From: Ectothiorhodospira haloalkaliphila ATCC 51935
GTDB taxonomy: Bacteria > Pseudomonadota > Gammaproteobacteria > Ectothiorhodospirales > Ectothiorhodospiraceae
Direction: 5' to 3'
Assembly: GCF_000633935.1 (NCBI RefSeq)
Contig: NZ_KK214998.1
Location: forward strand, 345,946 to 409,945
Length of the DNA stretch: 64,000 nt
Shown: in pieces, positions 1-9,792 of the stretch
How positions within the stretch are numbered: position 1 is the stretch's first letter
Layout: the number at the start of each line of letters is the position of its first letter
Made by a program: the position numbers and the translations under genes
The notes under the pieces: generated by a model
Seen by the model: only the letters and a program-made list of their open reading frames with translations
Databases searched by the model: none
Told to the model about the DNA's origin: nothing

Positions 1-167
1 TCGATGCCCGGGAATTGCTGGTGCTGGCCTCCCAGGCAGTGGTGGATCTGTTGCTGGACGAGGAATCCGCCAGCGTGGCGCAACTGCAGGAATTCATCGG
101 CATCCCCATTCGTTTTCAGGTGGAGAGCCTGTACACCCAGGAGCAGTTCGACGTGGTGTTGCTCTGA
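1..167 (+). CDS. rng: Ribonuclease G, C-terminal end (partial)
   Basis: The last 54 codons of a gene that starts outside the window; the frame runs from base 3 to a TGA at 165-167. The end of the protein, with VVDLLLDEES, LQEFIGIPI and YTQEQFDVVLL, matches the C-terminus of RNase G as remembered from E. coli. RNase G is an endoribonuclease of the RNase E/G family that matures the 16S rRNA 5' end and decays some mRNAs. The next gene is yhdP, the same order as in E. coli (rng-yhdP-tldD), which supports the call. Nothing can be said about its start or catalytic part. Confidence 0.85.
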   Translation, partial: DARELLVLASQAVVDLLLDEESASVAQLQEFIGIPIRFQVESLYTQEQFDVVLL

Positions 168-206
168 CGGCAAACCGCATGATTCACTAACCCCGGGGCA
201 GATCAC

Positions 207-3200
207 TTGTCAGTCAGGATTCTCGCCATCTCCATCCGGGTTGTCGTGGCCGCCATCATCCTGCTGGCTGCCCTTACCCTGGTCCTTCGGCTGGTGGTGC
301 CCCGCCTGCCGGGACTGGAGTCGCGGCTGGAGACCGAGCTCTCCCAGCTGACGGGTCACCCGGTGACGGTGGGTGACGTGGACCTGCGCTGGCGCCTGGT
401 CGCGGCCCGGGTGAGTCTGACCGATGTGCGCATCCACGCCCCCGATGACGCCGATGCTCACGCGCCCCTGCTCCAGGTGGGCGGTTTGCAACTGGACGTG
501 AACCTGCCCGCCAGCCTGTGGCGCGGCCAGCCCGCATTGGGGCGGATCCAGGTGCAGGACGCCGATGTGCATGTGCTGCGGGATGAGTCCGGTCGCGTGC
601 AGGTTCAGGGCACCCCCGCCGCGAATGGCGAGGCGTCACCACCGGCCGATCTCACCGAACTCCTGGCCGGGCGCCACCTCACCCTCACGGACAGTCGGCT
701 GCGCTGGGAGGATCGCACCCTGGGCATCGACTACCAGTTCGACGATCTGAATCTTGCCGTGGCCCTGGAGGGGAATCGCCTGCGGCTGGCGGGCGACGTC
801 TTTTTGCCGGCCCAGTTGGGGCATGCCCTTCAGGTGGGCATGGACCTGCGCCTGTCCCCGAAGCGGGATCAATGGCGCGGTCGGGCCTACCTGAAGGCCC
901 AGAATCTCCACGTTCAGGGTCTGCCCAGGGAGGCGGGCCAACGTGTGGGGCTGGAGTCGGGCCGACTGGGTGCCCGGGTGTGGCTCACCTGGGACCAGGG
1001 TCGGGTGGAGCAGGTTCACATGGAGCTGGAGGGTCGCGAACTGGAGCTGGCAGCCGATGAGGTGGGAGAGGTTGTGCCTGCCGGCCTGGACCATATGGCG
1101 GGGCGGTTGCTGTGGCTACGAGAACCCGGGGGCTGGCAGTTGCGGGGTAGTGATATCCAGTTGCAGCGCCAGGGCCTGGCCTGGCCCGAAGGCGGATTCG
1201 ATCTGCGCTATCGGCAAGACGACGAGGCTCGTCAGTTGCAGGGCCGCATCGATTACCTGCGCCTGGACGACATTGCTCCCTTGTGGGTACATCAACCGGT
1301 TCTGGCCCAGGCCTGGCGGGAATATGTGTCCGTGCTGGCCCCCAGGGGCACGGTGCATCAGGTGAGCCTGGATCTGCACCTGCCCCACGATGCTCCCCCC
1401 AACCTGCACGCCCACGGACATTTTCGCGGGCTTGGGGTATCTCCCCACGGGCCGGTACCCGGCTTGCGCGGACTGGAGGGGGGCTTTGCCTTCACGGGGG
1501 ATGAGGGAGAGATCTGGGTCGACAGCGAGGGGCTGGAATTGACTCTGCCGGATCTGTTCGACCACCCCCTGTGGGCGGACACTGCCCGGGGCACGATCCA
1601 CTGGAAACAAGGCCCGGGAGGGGGCGTGCTGAGCACGCCGGATCTGCTCCTGGCCAACGAGGATATTCAGGCCCGTGCCCGAGGCGGGTTGACCCTGGGC
1701 CAGCATCCGGGCATGGATCTGGTGGTGGAGTTTCGCGAAGGCAACGGCGCCCGCACTGCCCATTATCTGCCACGAGGCATCATGCCCGAGGAAGCCCATG
1801 AATGGGTGAGCCGGGCGGTGGTGGATGGGCGTGTGGTCTCAGGAGGCATGCTTTTTCGGGGGCCTTTCGCTGCCTTTCCGTTCCGTGAGGATGAAGGGCG
1901 TTTCCAGGTGCAAGCGCGTATCGAGGACGGCATCCTGGACTACCAGGAGGGCTGGCCGCGCATCGAGGCGCTCTTTGGAGAACTGGTCTTCGAGAATCAG
2001 GCCATGGAGGTGCGTGGCGCCCGGGGGCGTCTGTTCGATGCCCAGGTGAGCGACGCCCGGGTGCGGATCGACGATCTGCAAAGCCCGCGCCTTGAAATCG
2101 AAGGCGGGGTTCAGGGCAGGCTCACCGATTATCTTCGCTATGTCTCGGCAAGCCCCCTGGGTGAAGGGCTGGAGGCCTGGTTGCCCGATGTGCAGGTGGA
2201 CGGCGAGGGGCAGCTGGATCTGCGCCTGAACATCCCCCTGCAGGGGCGCGAGGCCATGGAGCGTCCGGATCAGGTGGAGGGTGTCCTTGCGCTCCAGGGT
2301 AATCGCCTGTCCATGACGGGGCAGGATCTGGCCCTGGAGGCCATCCGGGGGCAGGTGGATTTCACGGAACAGACCGTTGAGGCCCGGGACATTTCGGCCC
2401 GGTTCAATGACGTCCCGGTCACCCTGAGTGTGGACCGCTTCGCCGACGGGGCACTGCAGGCCCGGGCCGAGGGGATGCAATCGCTTCATGCCCTGCTGGG
2501 CGAGGCCCTCCCCGAGGCTGTGGGCGCCCGGCTGGAGGGGGCCTCACACTGGCGGGCGCAGCTTCACATGCCGCCGGAGGGATCGCCCAGGCTGGAGCTG
2601 GACTCGGATCTTGTGGGGGTGGCCTCAAGTCTGCCGGTGCCCTTTGAAAAGTCCCGTTCATCCAGTCGTCCTCTGGAGGTGGAGATTCCCCTTGGGGAGG
2701 CCGGTGGTTCCATCCGGGCGCGCCTTGAAGGGGATATTCAGGCTGTCTTCTCCCCCGGTGAGCAACCCGATGGGACCACGGGGGAGCTGCGCATTGGCCG
2801 CGGGGCGGCCCTGTTGCCGACCGAGGGAATCCGGGTGGTGGGCCAGCTGGATCGGGTGGACGTGGATGACTGGTGGGGGCTGGCCTCGGAGCTGGAGTCG
2901 GCCCCCCTGGAAGGTGTAGGCGGGGCGCTCAATGAAGTGGACCTGCAACTGGGGGCGGTGACCCTGGCCGGCGGCCGCGAAACCCAGGACATGAGTATCC
3001 ATGCCCGGCGGGAGTCCGGCCAATGGGACCTGCAACTGGCCTCGCCGCTGGTGCTGGGCCAGGTGCTGATCCCGCTTGAACCCGACGATGAAACGCCCCT
3101 GGTGCTGGACCTGGACCTGCTGGATCTGGATCAGCTCACCCCGGGCGGGGAAGGGCAGGGGCTGGCCGCCCAGGTGGACCCGCGTCGGTTGCCGCCCATG

Positions 3201-4013
3201 GATATTCGCCTGGGCACGCTGATGACGGACGGGCGGCGTTTTCGCTCACTGACCCTGGTTACCGAGCCGACCCCCGAGGGGCTGGTGATCCGTGAGGGCC
3301 AGCTGGCGACGGCGGGGGAACAACTGCAGGGACGGATGCAGGGGCACTGGAACGTGGATGATGACGGGGCCCATCACACCCGGCTGGATCTGGAGCTGGA
3401 CAGCGATGACCTGGGCCGCGGCCTCACCGACCTGGGCTTTGATCACGCCTTCAGCGGTGGCCGCGCCCGGGTGGAGGCCAGCCTGGATTGGCCCGAGGCT
3501 CCTCATCGCTTTGACCTGGCAACACTGGAGGGGACGGGTGAGTTCAAGGTCAGGGATGGTCGCCTCGTCGAGGTGGAGCCGGGGGCTGGACGCCTACTGG
3601 GCCTGTTCAGTCTCAACCTGTTGCCGCGGCGCCTGGCCCTGGACTTTCGTGATTTCTTCCAGCGGGGATTTGTCTTTGATGAACTCACCGGCAGTTTCCG
3701 TCTGTCCGAGGGCAATGTGTACACCCCGGACCTGCGCATCGACGGCCCCGCCGCCCGCATCCGCATCCAGGGACGCACCGGGCTGGTGGAGCGGGATTAC
3801 GACCAGACCATCGTGGTGATTCCCAGCGTGCGCGGCACCCTGCCCCTGGCGGGGGCCCTGCTGGGCGGTCCGGTGGCGGGCCTGGCTGTGTTCGTCTTCG
3901 ATCGGGTGGCTGGCGTGGGCGAGCACATCGACGAGGCTGCCCGGGTGGAATATCGTGTCACCGGCCCCTGGTCCAGCCCCCACGTGAAGGGCGTGGCGAG
4001 AGGGGGGGAGTAG
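207..4013 (+). CDS. yhdP: YhdP-family AsmA-like intermembrane phospholipid transport protein
   Basis: A 1268-residue protein, almost exactly the length of E. coli YhdP (about 1266). One N-terminal membrane helix (about residues 7-29, rich in I, V, L and A) anchors it in the inner membrane. The rest is the long periplasmic, beta-rich AsmA/DUF3971-type body, ending in an AsmA-like C-terminal region (FKVRDGRLVEVEPGAGRLLGLFS, split by the usual G-rich turns). YhdP works with TamB and YdbH to carry phospholipids to the outer membrane. The start is a TTG at 207 with no strong ribosome-binding site, so the exact N-terminus is uncertain. It lies 39 bases after rng, probably in the same transcript. 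Confidence 0.88.
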   Translation: MSVRILAISIRVVVAAIILLAALTLVLRLVVPRLPGLESRLETELSQLTGHPVTVGDVDLRWRLVAARVSLTDVRIHAPDDADAHAPLLQVGGLQLDVNLPASLWRGQPALGRIQVQDADVHVLRDESGRVQVQGTPAANGEASPPADLTELLAGRHLTLTDSRLRWEDRTLGIDYQFDDLNLAVALEGNRLRLAGDVFLPAQLGHALQVGMDLRLSPKRDQWRGRAYLKAQNLHVQGLPREAGQRVGLESGRLGARVWLTWDQGRVEQVHMELEGRELELAADEVGEVVPAGLDHMAGRLLWLREPGGWQLRGSDIQLQRQGLAWPEGGFDLRYRQDDEARQLQGRIDYLRLDDIAPLWVHQPVLAQAWREYVSVLAPRGTVHQVSLDLHLPHDAPPNLHAHGHFRGLGVSPHGPVPGLRGLEGGFAFTGDEGEIWVDSEGLELTLPDLFDHPLWADTARGTIHWKQGPGGGVLSTPDLLLANEDIQARARGGLTLGQHPGMDLVVEFREGNGARTAHYLPRGIMPEEAHEWVSRAVVDGRVVSGGMLFRGPFAAFPFREDEGRFQVQARIEDGILDYQEGWPRIEALFGELVFENQAMEVRGARGRLFDAQVSDARVRIDDLQSPRLEIEGGVQGRLTDYLRYVSASPLGEGLEAWLPDVQVDGEGQLDLRLNIPLQGREAMERPDQVEGVLALQGNRLSMTGQDLALEAIRGQVDFTEQTVEARDISARFNDVPVTLSVDRFADGALQARAEGMQSLHALLGEALPEAVGARLEGASHWRAQLHMPPEGSPRLELDSDLVGVASSLPVPFEKSRSSSRPLEVEIPLGEAGGSIRARLEGDIQAVFSPGEQPDGTTGELRIGRGAALLPTEGIRVVGQLDRVDVDDWWGLASELESAPLEGVGGALNEVDLQLGAVTLAGGRETQDMSIHARRESGQWDLQLASPLVLGQVLIPLEPDDETPLVLDLDLLDLDQLTPGGEGQGLAAQVDPRRLPPMDIRLGTLMTDGRRFRSLTLVTEPTPEGLVIREGQLATAGEQLQGRMQGHWNVDDDGAHHTRLDLELDSDDLGRGLTDLGFDHAFSGGRARVEASLDWPEAPHRFDLATLEGTGEFKVRDGRLVEVEPGAGRLLGLFSLNLLPRRLALDFRDFFQRGFVFDELTGSFRLSEGNVYTPDLRIDGPAARIRIQGRTGLVERDYDQTIVVIPSVRGTLPLAGALLGGPVAGLAVFVFDRVAGVGEHIDEAARVEYRVTGPWSSPHVKGVARGGE

Positions 4014-4057
4014 GCGCAGGTTCGTCAATTCCATCTGAGTATTGCTATAGTACCGAC

Positions 4058-4405
4058 ATGTTGCCAAACCTCCGCAGGGCGCTGTTCCCGTACCTTATGG
4101 CTGCGCCCATGCTGGCGGTGGCCGGCGAACCCGTCTACTCCATGAGTGCCGACACCTGGTCCCGTCCCCGCGATGCCGGATCCCTGGTGTCCGAGCCCGC
4201 GCTGCGCAGTACCCTGTCGCGCTACGAATCCAGTGGCGGCGGTCACATCGTGCTGCGCCACCCCTCGGGCGAGCGGGGGCATCTCTGGGTGGCGGAATTG
4301 CAGGACTGGCTGGTTGCCCTGGGCGTGCCCTCCGAGCACATCCGGCAGGCACCCACGGACGACCTGGAAACACACATCGAACTCACCATCAATCCATCAC
4401 CCTGA
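4058..4405 (+). CDS. Small secreted protein of unknown function
   Basis: A 115-residue protein that I do not recognise. The N-terminus (MLPNLRRALFPYLMAAPMLA, then VAGEP) looks like a signal peptide cleaved near residue 23, giving a periplasmic protein of about 92 residues. The mature part is polar, with no cysteines and a segment (SGGGHIVLRHPSGERG) that could form a beta hairpin. A later stretch, VAELQDWLVALGVPSEHI, resembles the way OmpA-like or SPOR-type domains pair an amphipathic helix with a strand, but this is too weak for a family call. It sits between yhdP and the nitrilase gene with short gaps on both sides, so it is probably part of that operon. Confidence 0.6.
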   Translation: MLPNLRRALFPYLMAAPMLAVAGEPVYSMSADTWSRPRDAGSLVSEPALRSTLSRYESSGGGHIVLRHPSGERGHLWVAELQDWLVALGVPSEHIRQAPTDDLETHIELTINPSP

Positions 4406-4423
4406 CCATCCAAGGGACTCAAC

Positions 4424-5248
4424 GTGACGATTGCCGCCGCCATTCAAATGGCCTCGGGTACCAACCTGACCGCCAATCTGCAGGAAACGCGACGCCTGAT
4501 CACCGCGGCTGCCCAGTCGGGGGCCCGTCTGGTGGTGCTGCCGGAGAATTTCGCCCTGATGGGCAAGAGCGAACTCCACAAGGTGGAGATCCGCGAGGAG
4601 GATGGTCAGGGTCCCATCCAGGAGTTCCTGGCCGAACAGGCTCGCCAGCATGGCATCTGGCTGGTGGGCGGGACCGTGCCCCTGGCCTGTCCCGACCCCG
4701 GGAAGATCTACGCCAGTTGCCTTGTGTATGACGATCAGGGCCAACGGGTCGGTCGTTACGACAAGATCCACCTGTTCGATGTGCGCCTGCCGGACAACGA
4801 GGAACACTACGAGGAATCCGACACCATCATGAGCGGTGACCAGGTGGTGGTGGTGGAGACACCCTTTGGTGTGCTCGGGCTGGCGGTATGCTATGACCTG
4901 CGTTTCCCGGAGCTCTTCCGCGGACTCCTGGATCGGGGGGTGGAGATCATCGCCTTGCCAGCGGCCTTCACCGCCGTTACGGGGCGGGCCCATTGGGAGC
5001 CTCTGGTGCGGGCCCGGGCCATCGAGAACCAGGTCTACATGGTGGCTGCTGCCCAGGGGGGATACCACGTGAACGGCCGGGAAACCCACGGTGACAGCAT
5101 GGTGGTGGACCCCTGGGGCAACGTGCTGGACCGTCTGCCCCGGGGCTCCGGCGTGGTGTGTGGCGAAATGGATCCAGAGCGCCAGAAGGTCATCCGCCGC
5201 AGCTTCCCCTCGATCTATCATCGGCGTCTGTCCTGCGACTTGACCTGA
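4424..5248 (+). CDS. Nitrilase-superfamily C-N hydrolase (Nit/deaminated glutathione amidase type)
   Basis: 274 residues, the full length of a single nitrilase domain. The catalytic triad of the superfamily is visible: Glu41 in LVVLPENF, Lys114 in RYDKIHLFDV and Cys156 in LAVCYDLRFPELFR. These motifs are typical of the Nit1/Nit2/YbeM branch, whose members hydrolyse amides such as deaminated glutathione or omega-amides in the cytoplasm. The substrate cannot be read from sequence. The start is GTG at 4424, preceded by AAGGGA; the N-terminus (TIAAAIQMASG) aligns with the family without extra residues. A nitrilase gene between yhdP and tldD is a recurring arrangement in gammaproteobacteria. Confidence 0.88.
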   Translation: MTIAAAIQMASGTNLTANLQETRRLITAAAQSGARLVVLPENFALMGKSELHKVEIREEDGQGPIQEFLAEQARQHGIWLVGGTVPLACPDPGKIYASCLVYDDQGQRVGRYDKIHLFDVRLPDNEEHYEESDTIMSGDQVVVVETPFGVLGLAVCYDLRFPELFRGLLDRGVEIIALPAAFTAVTGRAHWEPLVRARAIENQVYMVAAAQGGYHVNGRETHGDSMVVDPWGNVLDRLPRGSGVVCGEMDPERQKVIRRSFPSIYHRRLSCDLT

Positions 5249-5269
5249 GGCGATCTGACCTGAGGGTTG

Positions 5270-5309
5270 CCCGAGGCCCGGTGGGCATAAAAACCCCAGG
5301 GCCCTCGGG
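5270..5309 (+). terminator. Stem-loop between nitrilase gene and tldD
   Basis: The arms CCCGAGG and CCTCGGG can pair over seven bases, with further G/C pairing inside and an A-rich loop. No T-run follows, so this may be a transcript-end stabiliser rather than a factor-independent terminator. Confidence 0.35.
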
Positions 5310-5406
5310 CTTGAATTACAGAACCAGCCCCCCAACACTGATCTCAGGCCCGGCACTGCGACCGGGATGAGCTGTCAGCGATCCCAAACCCGGAAGGCCC
5401 CTATCC

Positions 5407-6852
5407 ATGACCCAGACACTGGAAACCGCACGTCATCACCTGCTTGATCCCTCCGGCCTGACCGATTCGGATCTGGATCGGGTGCTGGGCACCCTGGCCG
5501 GTCCCGGACTGGACGGTGGCGACCTTTACTTTCAACTGGCCCGGCACGAGTCCTGGGTGCTGGAAGATGGCATCGTCAAGGAAGGGGGCTACAACATCGA
5601 GCAGGGCGTGGGCGTCCGCGCCCTGAGCGGCGACAAGACCGGGTTCGCCTACACCGACGAGATCGCCCCCGCCTCCCTGATGGAGGCGGCCCTGACCGCC
5701 CGGGCCATCGGTCGCGATCACCGGGATGGCAGCGTGCCGGTGCGGCGGGCCACCCCGGCCCATCGCCTTTACCTCCCGGTGGATCCCTTGGGCACCCTGG
5801 ATGAGCAGGCCAAGATCGAACTGCTGCAGTCCCTGGATGCCGAGGCCCGTGGCCAGGATCCCCGTATCAGCCAGGTCATGGTCAGTCTTGCCGGCGTCCA
5901 CGAGGTGGTCATGGTGCTCAATACGGACGGCACCCTTGCGGCGGATATTCGCCCCCTGGTGCGCATGAATGTGCACGTGATTGCCGAGGATCGGGAAGGG
6001 CGGCGGGAACAAGGTTCCAGCGGCGGCGGCGGTCGTACCGGCTATGGCTTCTTCCTGGAGAAGGAACGTGGCCTGGGCTACGCCCGCGAGGCCGCCCGCC
6101 AGGCCCTGTTGAACCTGGAAGCCGTGGACGCCCCCGCCGGCACCATGACCGTGGTGCTGGGGTCGGGCTGGCCGGGTGTGCTGCTGCATGAGGCCATTGG
6201 CCATGGCCTGGAAGGCGATTTCAACCGCAAGGGCACCTCGGCCTTCAGTGGTCGCATGGGACAGCGCGTGGCCGCCCCCGGGGTCACGGTGGTGGACGAT
6301 GGCACCCTGGAAGGGCGTCGTGGATCGCTGAACGTGGACGACGAGGGTACGCCCACCCAGTCCACCACGCTGATCGAGGACGGTGTCCTCAAATGCTTCA
6401 TGCAGGATCGCCTCAATGCCCGTCTCATGGGCCTGAAGCCCACCGGCAATGGTCGCCGGGAGTCCTACGCCCACCTGCCCATGCCGCGCATGACCAACAC
6501 CTACATGCTGGCCGGGCCCCATGATCCGGGTGAAATCATCGCCTCCGTGGACAAGGGGCTGTATGCCGTCAACTTCGGTGGCGGCCAGGTGGACATCACC
6601 TCCGGTAAATTCGTGTTCTCCGCCTCGGAGGCCTATCTCATCGAGGGTGGCAAGCTCACCCGCCCGGTGAAAGGAGCCACCCTGATCGGCAACGGGCCCG
6701 ATGTGCTCACTCGGGTGTCCATGGTGGGCAATGACCTGGATCTGGATACCGGCGTGGGCACCTGTGGCAAGGAGGGCCAGAGTGTCCCGGTGGGTGTGGG
6801 TCAGCCCACCCTGCGGGTGGATGGCCTCACGGTGGGTGGCACCAGCCACTGA
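5407..6852 (+). CDS. tldD: Metalloprotease TldD
   Basis: 481 residues, matching E. coli TldD. The zinc-binding HExxxH motif is present as HEAIGH, followed by GLEGDF. TldD forms a heterodimer with PmbA/TldE that degrades or matures small peptides; in enterobacteria it is known from microcin B17 maturation and CcdA breakdown. The C-terminal part shows the conserved [21 protein letters not shown] segment (quoted here as two pieces of one run: [11 protein letters not shown], then [10 protein letters not shown]). Its partner pmbA lies 71 bases downstream on the same strand, so the complex is probably encoded by one transcript. ATG at 5407. Confidence 0.96.
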   Translation: MTQTLETARHHLLDPSGLTDSDLDRVLGTLAGPGLDGGDLYFQLARHESWVLEDGIVKEGGYNIEQGVGVRALSGDKTGFAYTDEIAPASLMEAALTARAIGRDHRDGSVPVRRATPAHRLYLPVDPLGTLDEQAKIELLQSLDAEARGQDPRISQVMVSLAGVHEVVMVLNTDGTLAADIRPLVRMNVHVIAEDREGRREQGSSGGGGRTGYGFFLEKERGLGYAREAARQALLNLEAVDAPAGTMTVVLGSGWPGVLLHEAIGHGLEGDFNRKGTSAFSGRMGQRVAAPGVTVVDDGTLEGRRGSLNVDDEGTPTQSTTLIEDGVLKCFMQDRLNARLMGLKPTGNGRRESYAHLPMPRMTNTYMLAGPHDPGEIIASVDKGLYAVNFGGGQVDITSGKFVFSASEAYLIEGGKLTRPVKGATLIGNGPDVLTRVSMVGNDLDLDTGVGTCGKEGQSVPVGVGQPTLRVDGLTVGGTSH

Positions 6853-6923
6853 CCCCTCATTGTCTCAGGCTGCGCCCGATGCATTCCCTGGCAGTCTTGC
6901 ACCTATCCCACAAAGGAGCCCCC

Positions 6924-8270
6924 ATGTCGCAAACAACCACCTCGGCCCTGGACGAGAAAGATCTGGAAGCCATCGTCAGCCAGGTGCTGGACGAGGCCCG
7001 CCGCGCCGGTGCCACCAGCGCCGAGGCCGCTGCCAGCCAGGACGCCGGGCTGTCGGTCAATGTGCGCCTGGGTGAGGTGGAAACCCTGGAATACCACAAG
7101 GATCAGGGCATCGCCGTCACCGTCTACATGGGGCAGCGCAAGGGCACGGCCAGCACCTCCGATCTCAAGCCCGAGTCGCTTCGGGAGGCGGCCGAGGCAG
7201 CCTGCCGCATCGCCCGTTACACGGCCGAGGACCCCTGTGCCGGTCTGGCCGATCCGGCACTGATGGCGCAGGACTACCCGGCACTGGACCTGGACCATCC
7301 CTGGGGTCTGACGGCCGATGAGGGCATCGAGATTGCCCGTGCCTGTGAGGCGGCCGCCCGGGAGCGGGATGCGCGCATCGTCAATTCCGAGGGAGCCGGA
7401 ATCAACAGTTTTCGTGGCACGGCGGTCTACGGTAATACCCACGGCTTCGTGGGCGGCTATGCCACCACCCGGCACTCCCTGAGTTGCTCGGTGCTGGCCG
7501 GTGACGATGACGGCAACATGCAGCGAGACTACTGGTACACCGTGGCCCGGCACCGGGACGCCCTGCAGGCGGCACAGGCCGTGGGCGTGGAGGCGGCCGA
7601 CCGGGCCCTGCGTCGTCTGGGAGGACGTCGCCTGTCCACGCGCCGCTGCCCGGTGCTGTATTCCCCGGATGTGGCCCGCTCCGTGCTGGGTCACTTCATT
7701 GCCGCCATCCGGGGCAGCACCGTGTATCGCAAGGCCTCGTTCCTGGTGGATCGCCTGGGCGATCCGATCTTTCCGGAGTTCGTGCACATCCACGAGCAGC
7801 CGCACATCCCCCGGGCCCTGGGCAGTGCCCCTTTCGACAACGAGGGTGTGGCCACCCGGGCCCGGGATCTGGTCAGCGGCGGACGACTGGAGTCCTACGC
7901 CCTGGATACCTACGCGGCCCGCAAGCTGGGCATGCAGAGCACCGGCAATGCCGGCGGACTGCGCAACCTGACCATCGACCCCGGCCCCATGGACTTTGAG
8001 CAGCTGCTTGCCGAGATGGGCACGGGCCTGCTGGTGACGGAGTTGATTGGCCATGGCATCAACATGGTCACCGGAGACTATTCCCGGGGCGCGGCCGGGT
8101 TCTGGGTGGAGAATGGCCAGATCCAGTATCCCGTGGAAGAGATCACCGTGGCCGGCAACCTCAAGGACATGTTCCGCGACCTGCGGGCCGTGGGCTCGGA
8201 CATGGACCTGCGCGGCAATGTGCGCACCGGTTCGCTGCTGATTGATGGGCTGACGGTGGCTGGGGAATAG
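6924..8270 (+). CDS. pmbA: Metalloprotease subunit PmbA/TldE
   Basis: 448 residues, against about 450 in E. coli PmbA. It lacks the HExxxH zinc site of TldD, as expected for the partner that builds the active-site channel of the heterodimer. Family landmarks include RLGEVETLEYHKDQG near the N-terminus and GLLVTELIGHGINMVTGDYS near the C-terminus. The start is set at ATG 6924 because AAAGGAG lies seven bases upstream; an in-frame ATG 45 bases earlier has no such site. Confidence 0.95.
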   Translation: MSQTTTSALDEKDLEAIVSQVLDEARRAGATSAEAAASQDAGLSVNVRLGEVETLEYHKDQGIAVTVYMGQRKGTASTSDLKPESLREAAEAACRIARYTAEDPCAGLADPALMAQDYPALDLDHPWGLTADEGIEIARACEAAARERDARIVNSEGAGINSFRGTAVYGNTHGFVGGYATTRHSLSCSVLAGDDDGNMQRDYWYTVARHRDALQAAQAVGVEAADRALRRLGGRRLSTRRCPVLYSPDVARSVLGHFIAAIRGSTVYRKASFLVDRLGDPIFPEFVHIHEQPHIPRALGSAPFDNEGVATRARDLVSGGRLESYALDTYAARKLGMQSTGNAGGLRNLTIDPGPMDFEQLLAEMGTGLLVTELIGHGINMVTGDYSRGAAGFWVENGQIQYPVEEITVAGNLKDMFRDLRAVGSDMDLRGNVRTGSLLIDGLTVAGE

Positions 8271-8326
8271 ACCCGAGCCGGTGGGGAGCCAGCACATGTG
8301 CCCATGCAGCGAGGGGCCACGCCCCG

Positions 8327-9760
8327 TCAGGTGGTAGAGGTTTCACTGCCGAAGATGGGTTCACGAAGCCCCCATTTGCCTGCCAGGGTCTCCACGGCGT
8401 TGAGCACTTCCTCGGCCCGGGCCGGGTGGTTGAAGCGGCCGCGGGCAATCCAGGCCAGGGCCGTTTCCCGGTCCGGCGCCAGGGAGAGCAGATGGATCAA
8501 CTCCCCCGCCTGGGCGCCCGTGATCTCTCCCCCCAGCAGTGTGGCCGTGTCCATGTCGGCGATGAGCCGGACGAAGCCCGCCGTGTCATCCTGGCCCAGC
8601 GCACAGGGGGAGGTCTCGAAGGCGGCAAACCCCACGGCCGGTTCGTGGCCGGCGTCCTCCGCGGCATCCTCGTCCATGCCCAGGCGGGCCAGTTCCAGGG
8701 CACTGTAGACCACCACGGGCACCTGCCCGGGGTCCTGCTCCCGGGTGTTGCCGGTGATGATGTTTTCAATGGCCACGGTGGCGTCGGACAGGGCGTGATT
8801 GGCTGTCATCCAGGGGCTGGCCACGTCGCCGATGGCATATACGTGATCGGCGCTGGTACGCAGGTGACCGTCCCGTTGCACAAAGCCGGCATCGTCCGTC
8901 TCCACCCCGGCGGCATCCAGTGCCAGTCCCTCGGTGTGGGGCACCCGTCCCGTCCCCAGGCAGACCCAGTCCACGGTCACTGCCTCGCCGCCCTCCATCC
9001 CCAGTGTGACGCCATCGTCATGGACATCCACCGACACGAAGCTCACCCCGCTTTGCAATGTGACCCCCTGGGCCGAAAGCGCATCCCGGAGGGCGGTCAG
9101 GGCCGGGCGGCTGAAGTTCAGGCGTCGGAGCATGGGTGATCGGGCCAGCCAGGTGACCTGCTTGCCCATCTGGCTGAAGATGAAGGCAAACTCCGTGGCC
9201 ACCACGCCGCTGCCGATGATGGCGACGCGGTCCCCGGGCGGTGGCGGATCATCAAACAGCATGTCGCTGGTGAGCACCCGGCCCGGCACGGCCTCAAACG
9301 GTGGGGGAACATGGCTATGGGCACCGGTGGCGATGATGATGTGACGGGCGCTGATGGCCTGTTCGCCATGCTGAGTCGTTACCACCAGGGTGTGGGCATC
9401 CTGAAAACGGGCATGGCCGGTGAGTGTGGCCACCTTCAGGTGATGCAGATATTCCTGGTAGCTGCCCCGGATGTGCTCCACCACGGCGCGCTGATGGTTC
9501 CAGGCCTGGTCCATGCGGGCCTTGAGTTCTCCCTCCAGTCCCCGGTTGGCAAAACTGGATTGCGAGGCCACCAGGCGGGCGGTGTGATACCAGTCCTTCT
9601 TGGGCACACAGCCCCGGTTGAGGCAGCAGCCGCCCCAGTCGGCCTTCTCGATGATGACCACCGACAGTCCCCGCAGGGCGCCCAGCACGGCCGCCCGATA
9701 GCCGCCGGGTCCGGAGCCGATCACTGCCAGGTCAACTTCCTTGGGTGCGTTGTCGGACAT
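8327..9760 (-). CDS. FAD-dependent pyridine-nucleotide disulfide oxidoreductase (lipoamide dehydrogenase-like)
   Basis: 477 residues. The N-terminal FAD-binding fold has GSGPGGYRAA, followed by the redox disulfide CLNRGC in the CxxxxC spacing of dihydrolipoamide dehydrogenase. A second Rossmann motif (IIGSGVVATEFAFIF) binds NAD(P)H. Near the C-terminus, FNHPARAEE keeps the His-Pro-x-x-x-Glu dyad that acts as acid/base in the family (HAHPTLSE in the E. coli enzyme). No E1, E2 or lipoyl-domain gene is nearby, so the substrate is open: it may be a soluble disulfide, a lipoyl protein or a transhydrogenase reaction. The start at 9760 follows AGGGAG; an in-frame upstream start is less likely. It converges on pmbA. 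Confidence 0.85.
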   Translation of the reverse strand: MSDNAPKEVDLAVIGSGPGGYRAAVLGALRGLSVVIIEKADWGGCCLNRGCVPKKDWYHTARLVASQSSFANRGLEGELKARMDQAWNHQRAVVEHIRGSYQEYLHHLKVATLTGHARFQDAHTLVVTTQHGEQAISARHIIIATGAHSHVPPPFEAVPGRVLTSDMLFDDPPPPGDRVAIIGSGVVATEFAFIFSQMGKQVTWLARSPMLRRLNFSRPALTALRDALSAQGVTLQSGVSFVSVDVHDDGVTLGMEGGEAVTVDWVCLGTGRVPHTEGLALDAAGVETDDAGFVQRDGHLRTSADHVYAIGDVASPWMTANHALSDATVAIENIITGNTREQDPGQVPVVVYSALELARLGMDEDAAEDAGHEPAVGFAAFETSPCALGQDDTAGFVRLIADMDTATLLGGEITGAQAGELIHLLSLAPDRETALAWIARGRFNHPARAEEVLNAVETLAGKWGLREPIFGSETSTT

Positions 9761-9792
9761 GGGGGCTCCCTGTGGGCTGGTGGGAGAGGATG

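Noticed and set aside
6879..6923. Longer PmbA start at 6879
   Set aside because: The ATG at 6924 has an AAAGGAG site and gives the family length.
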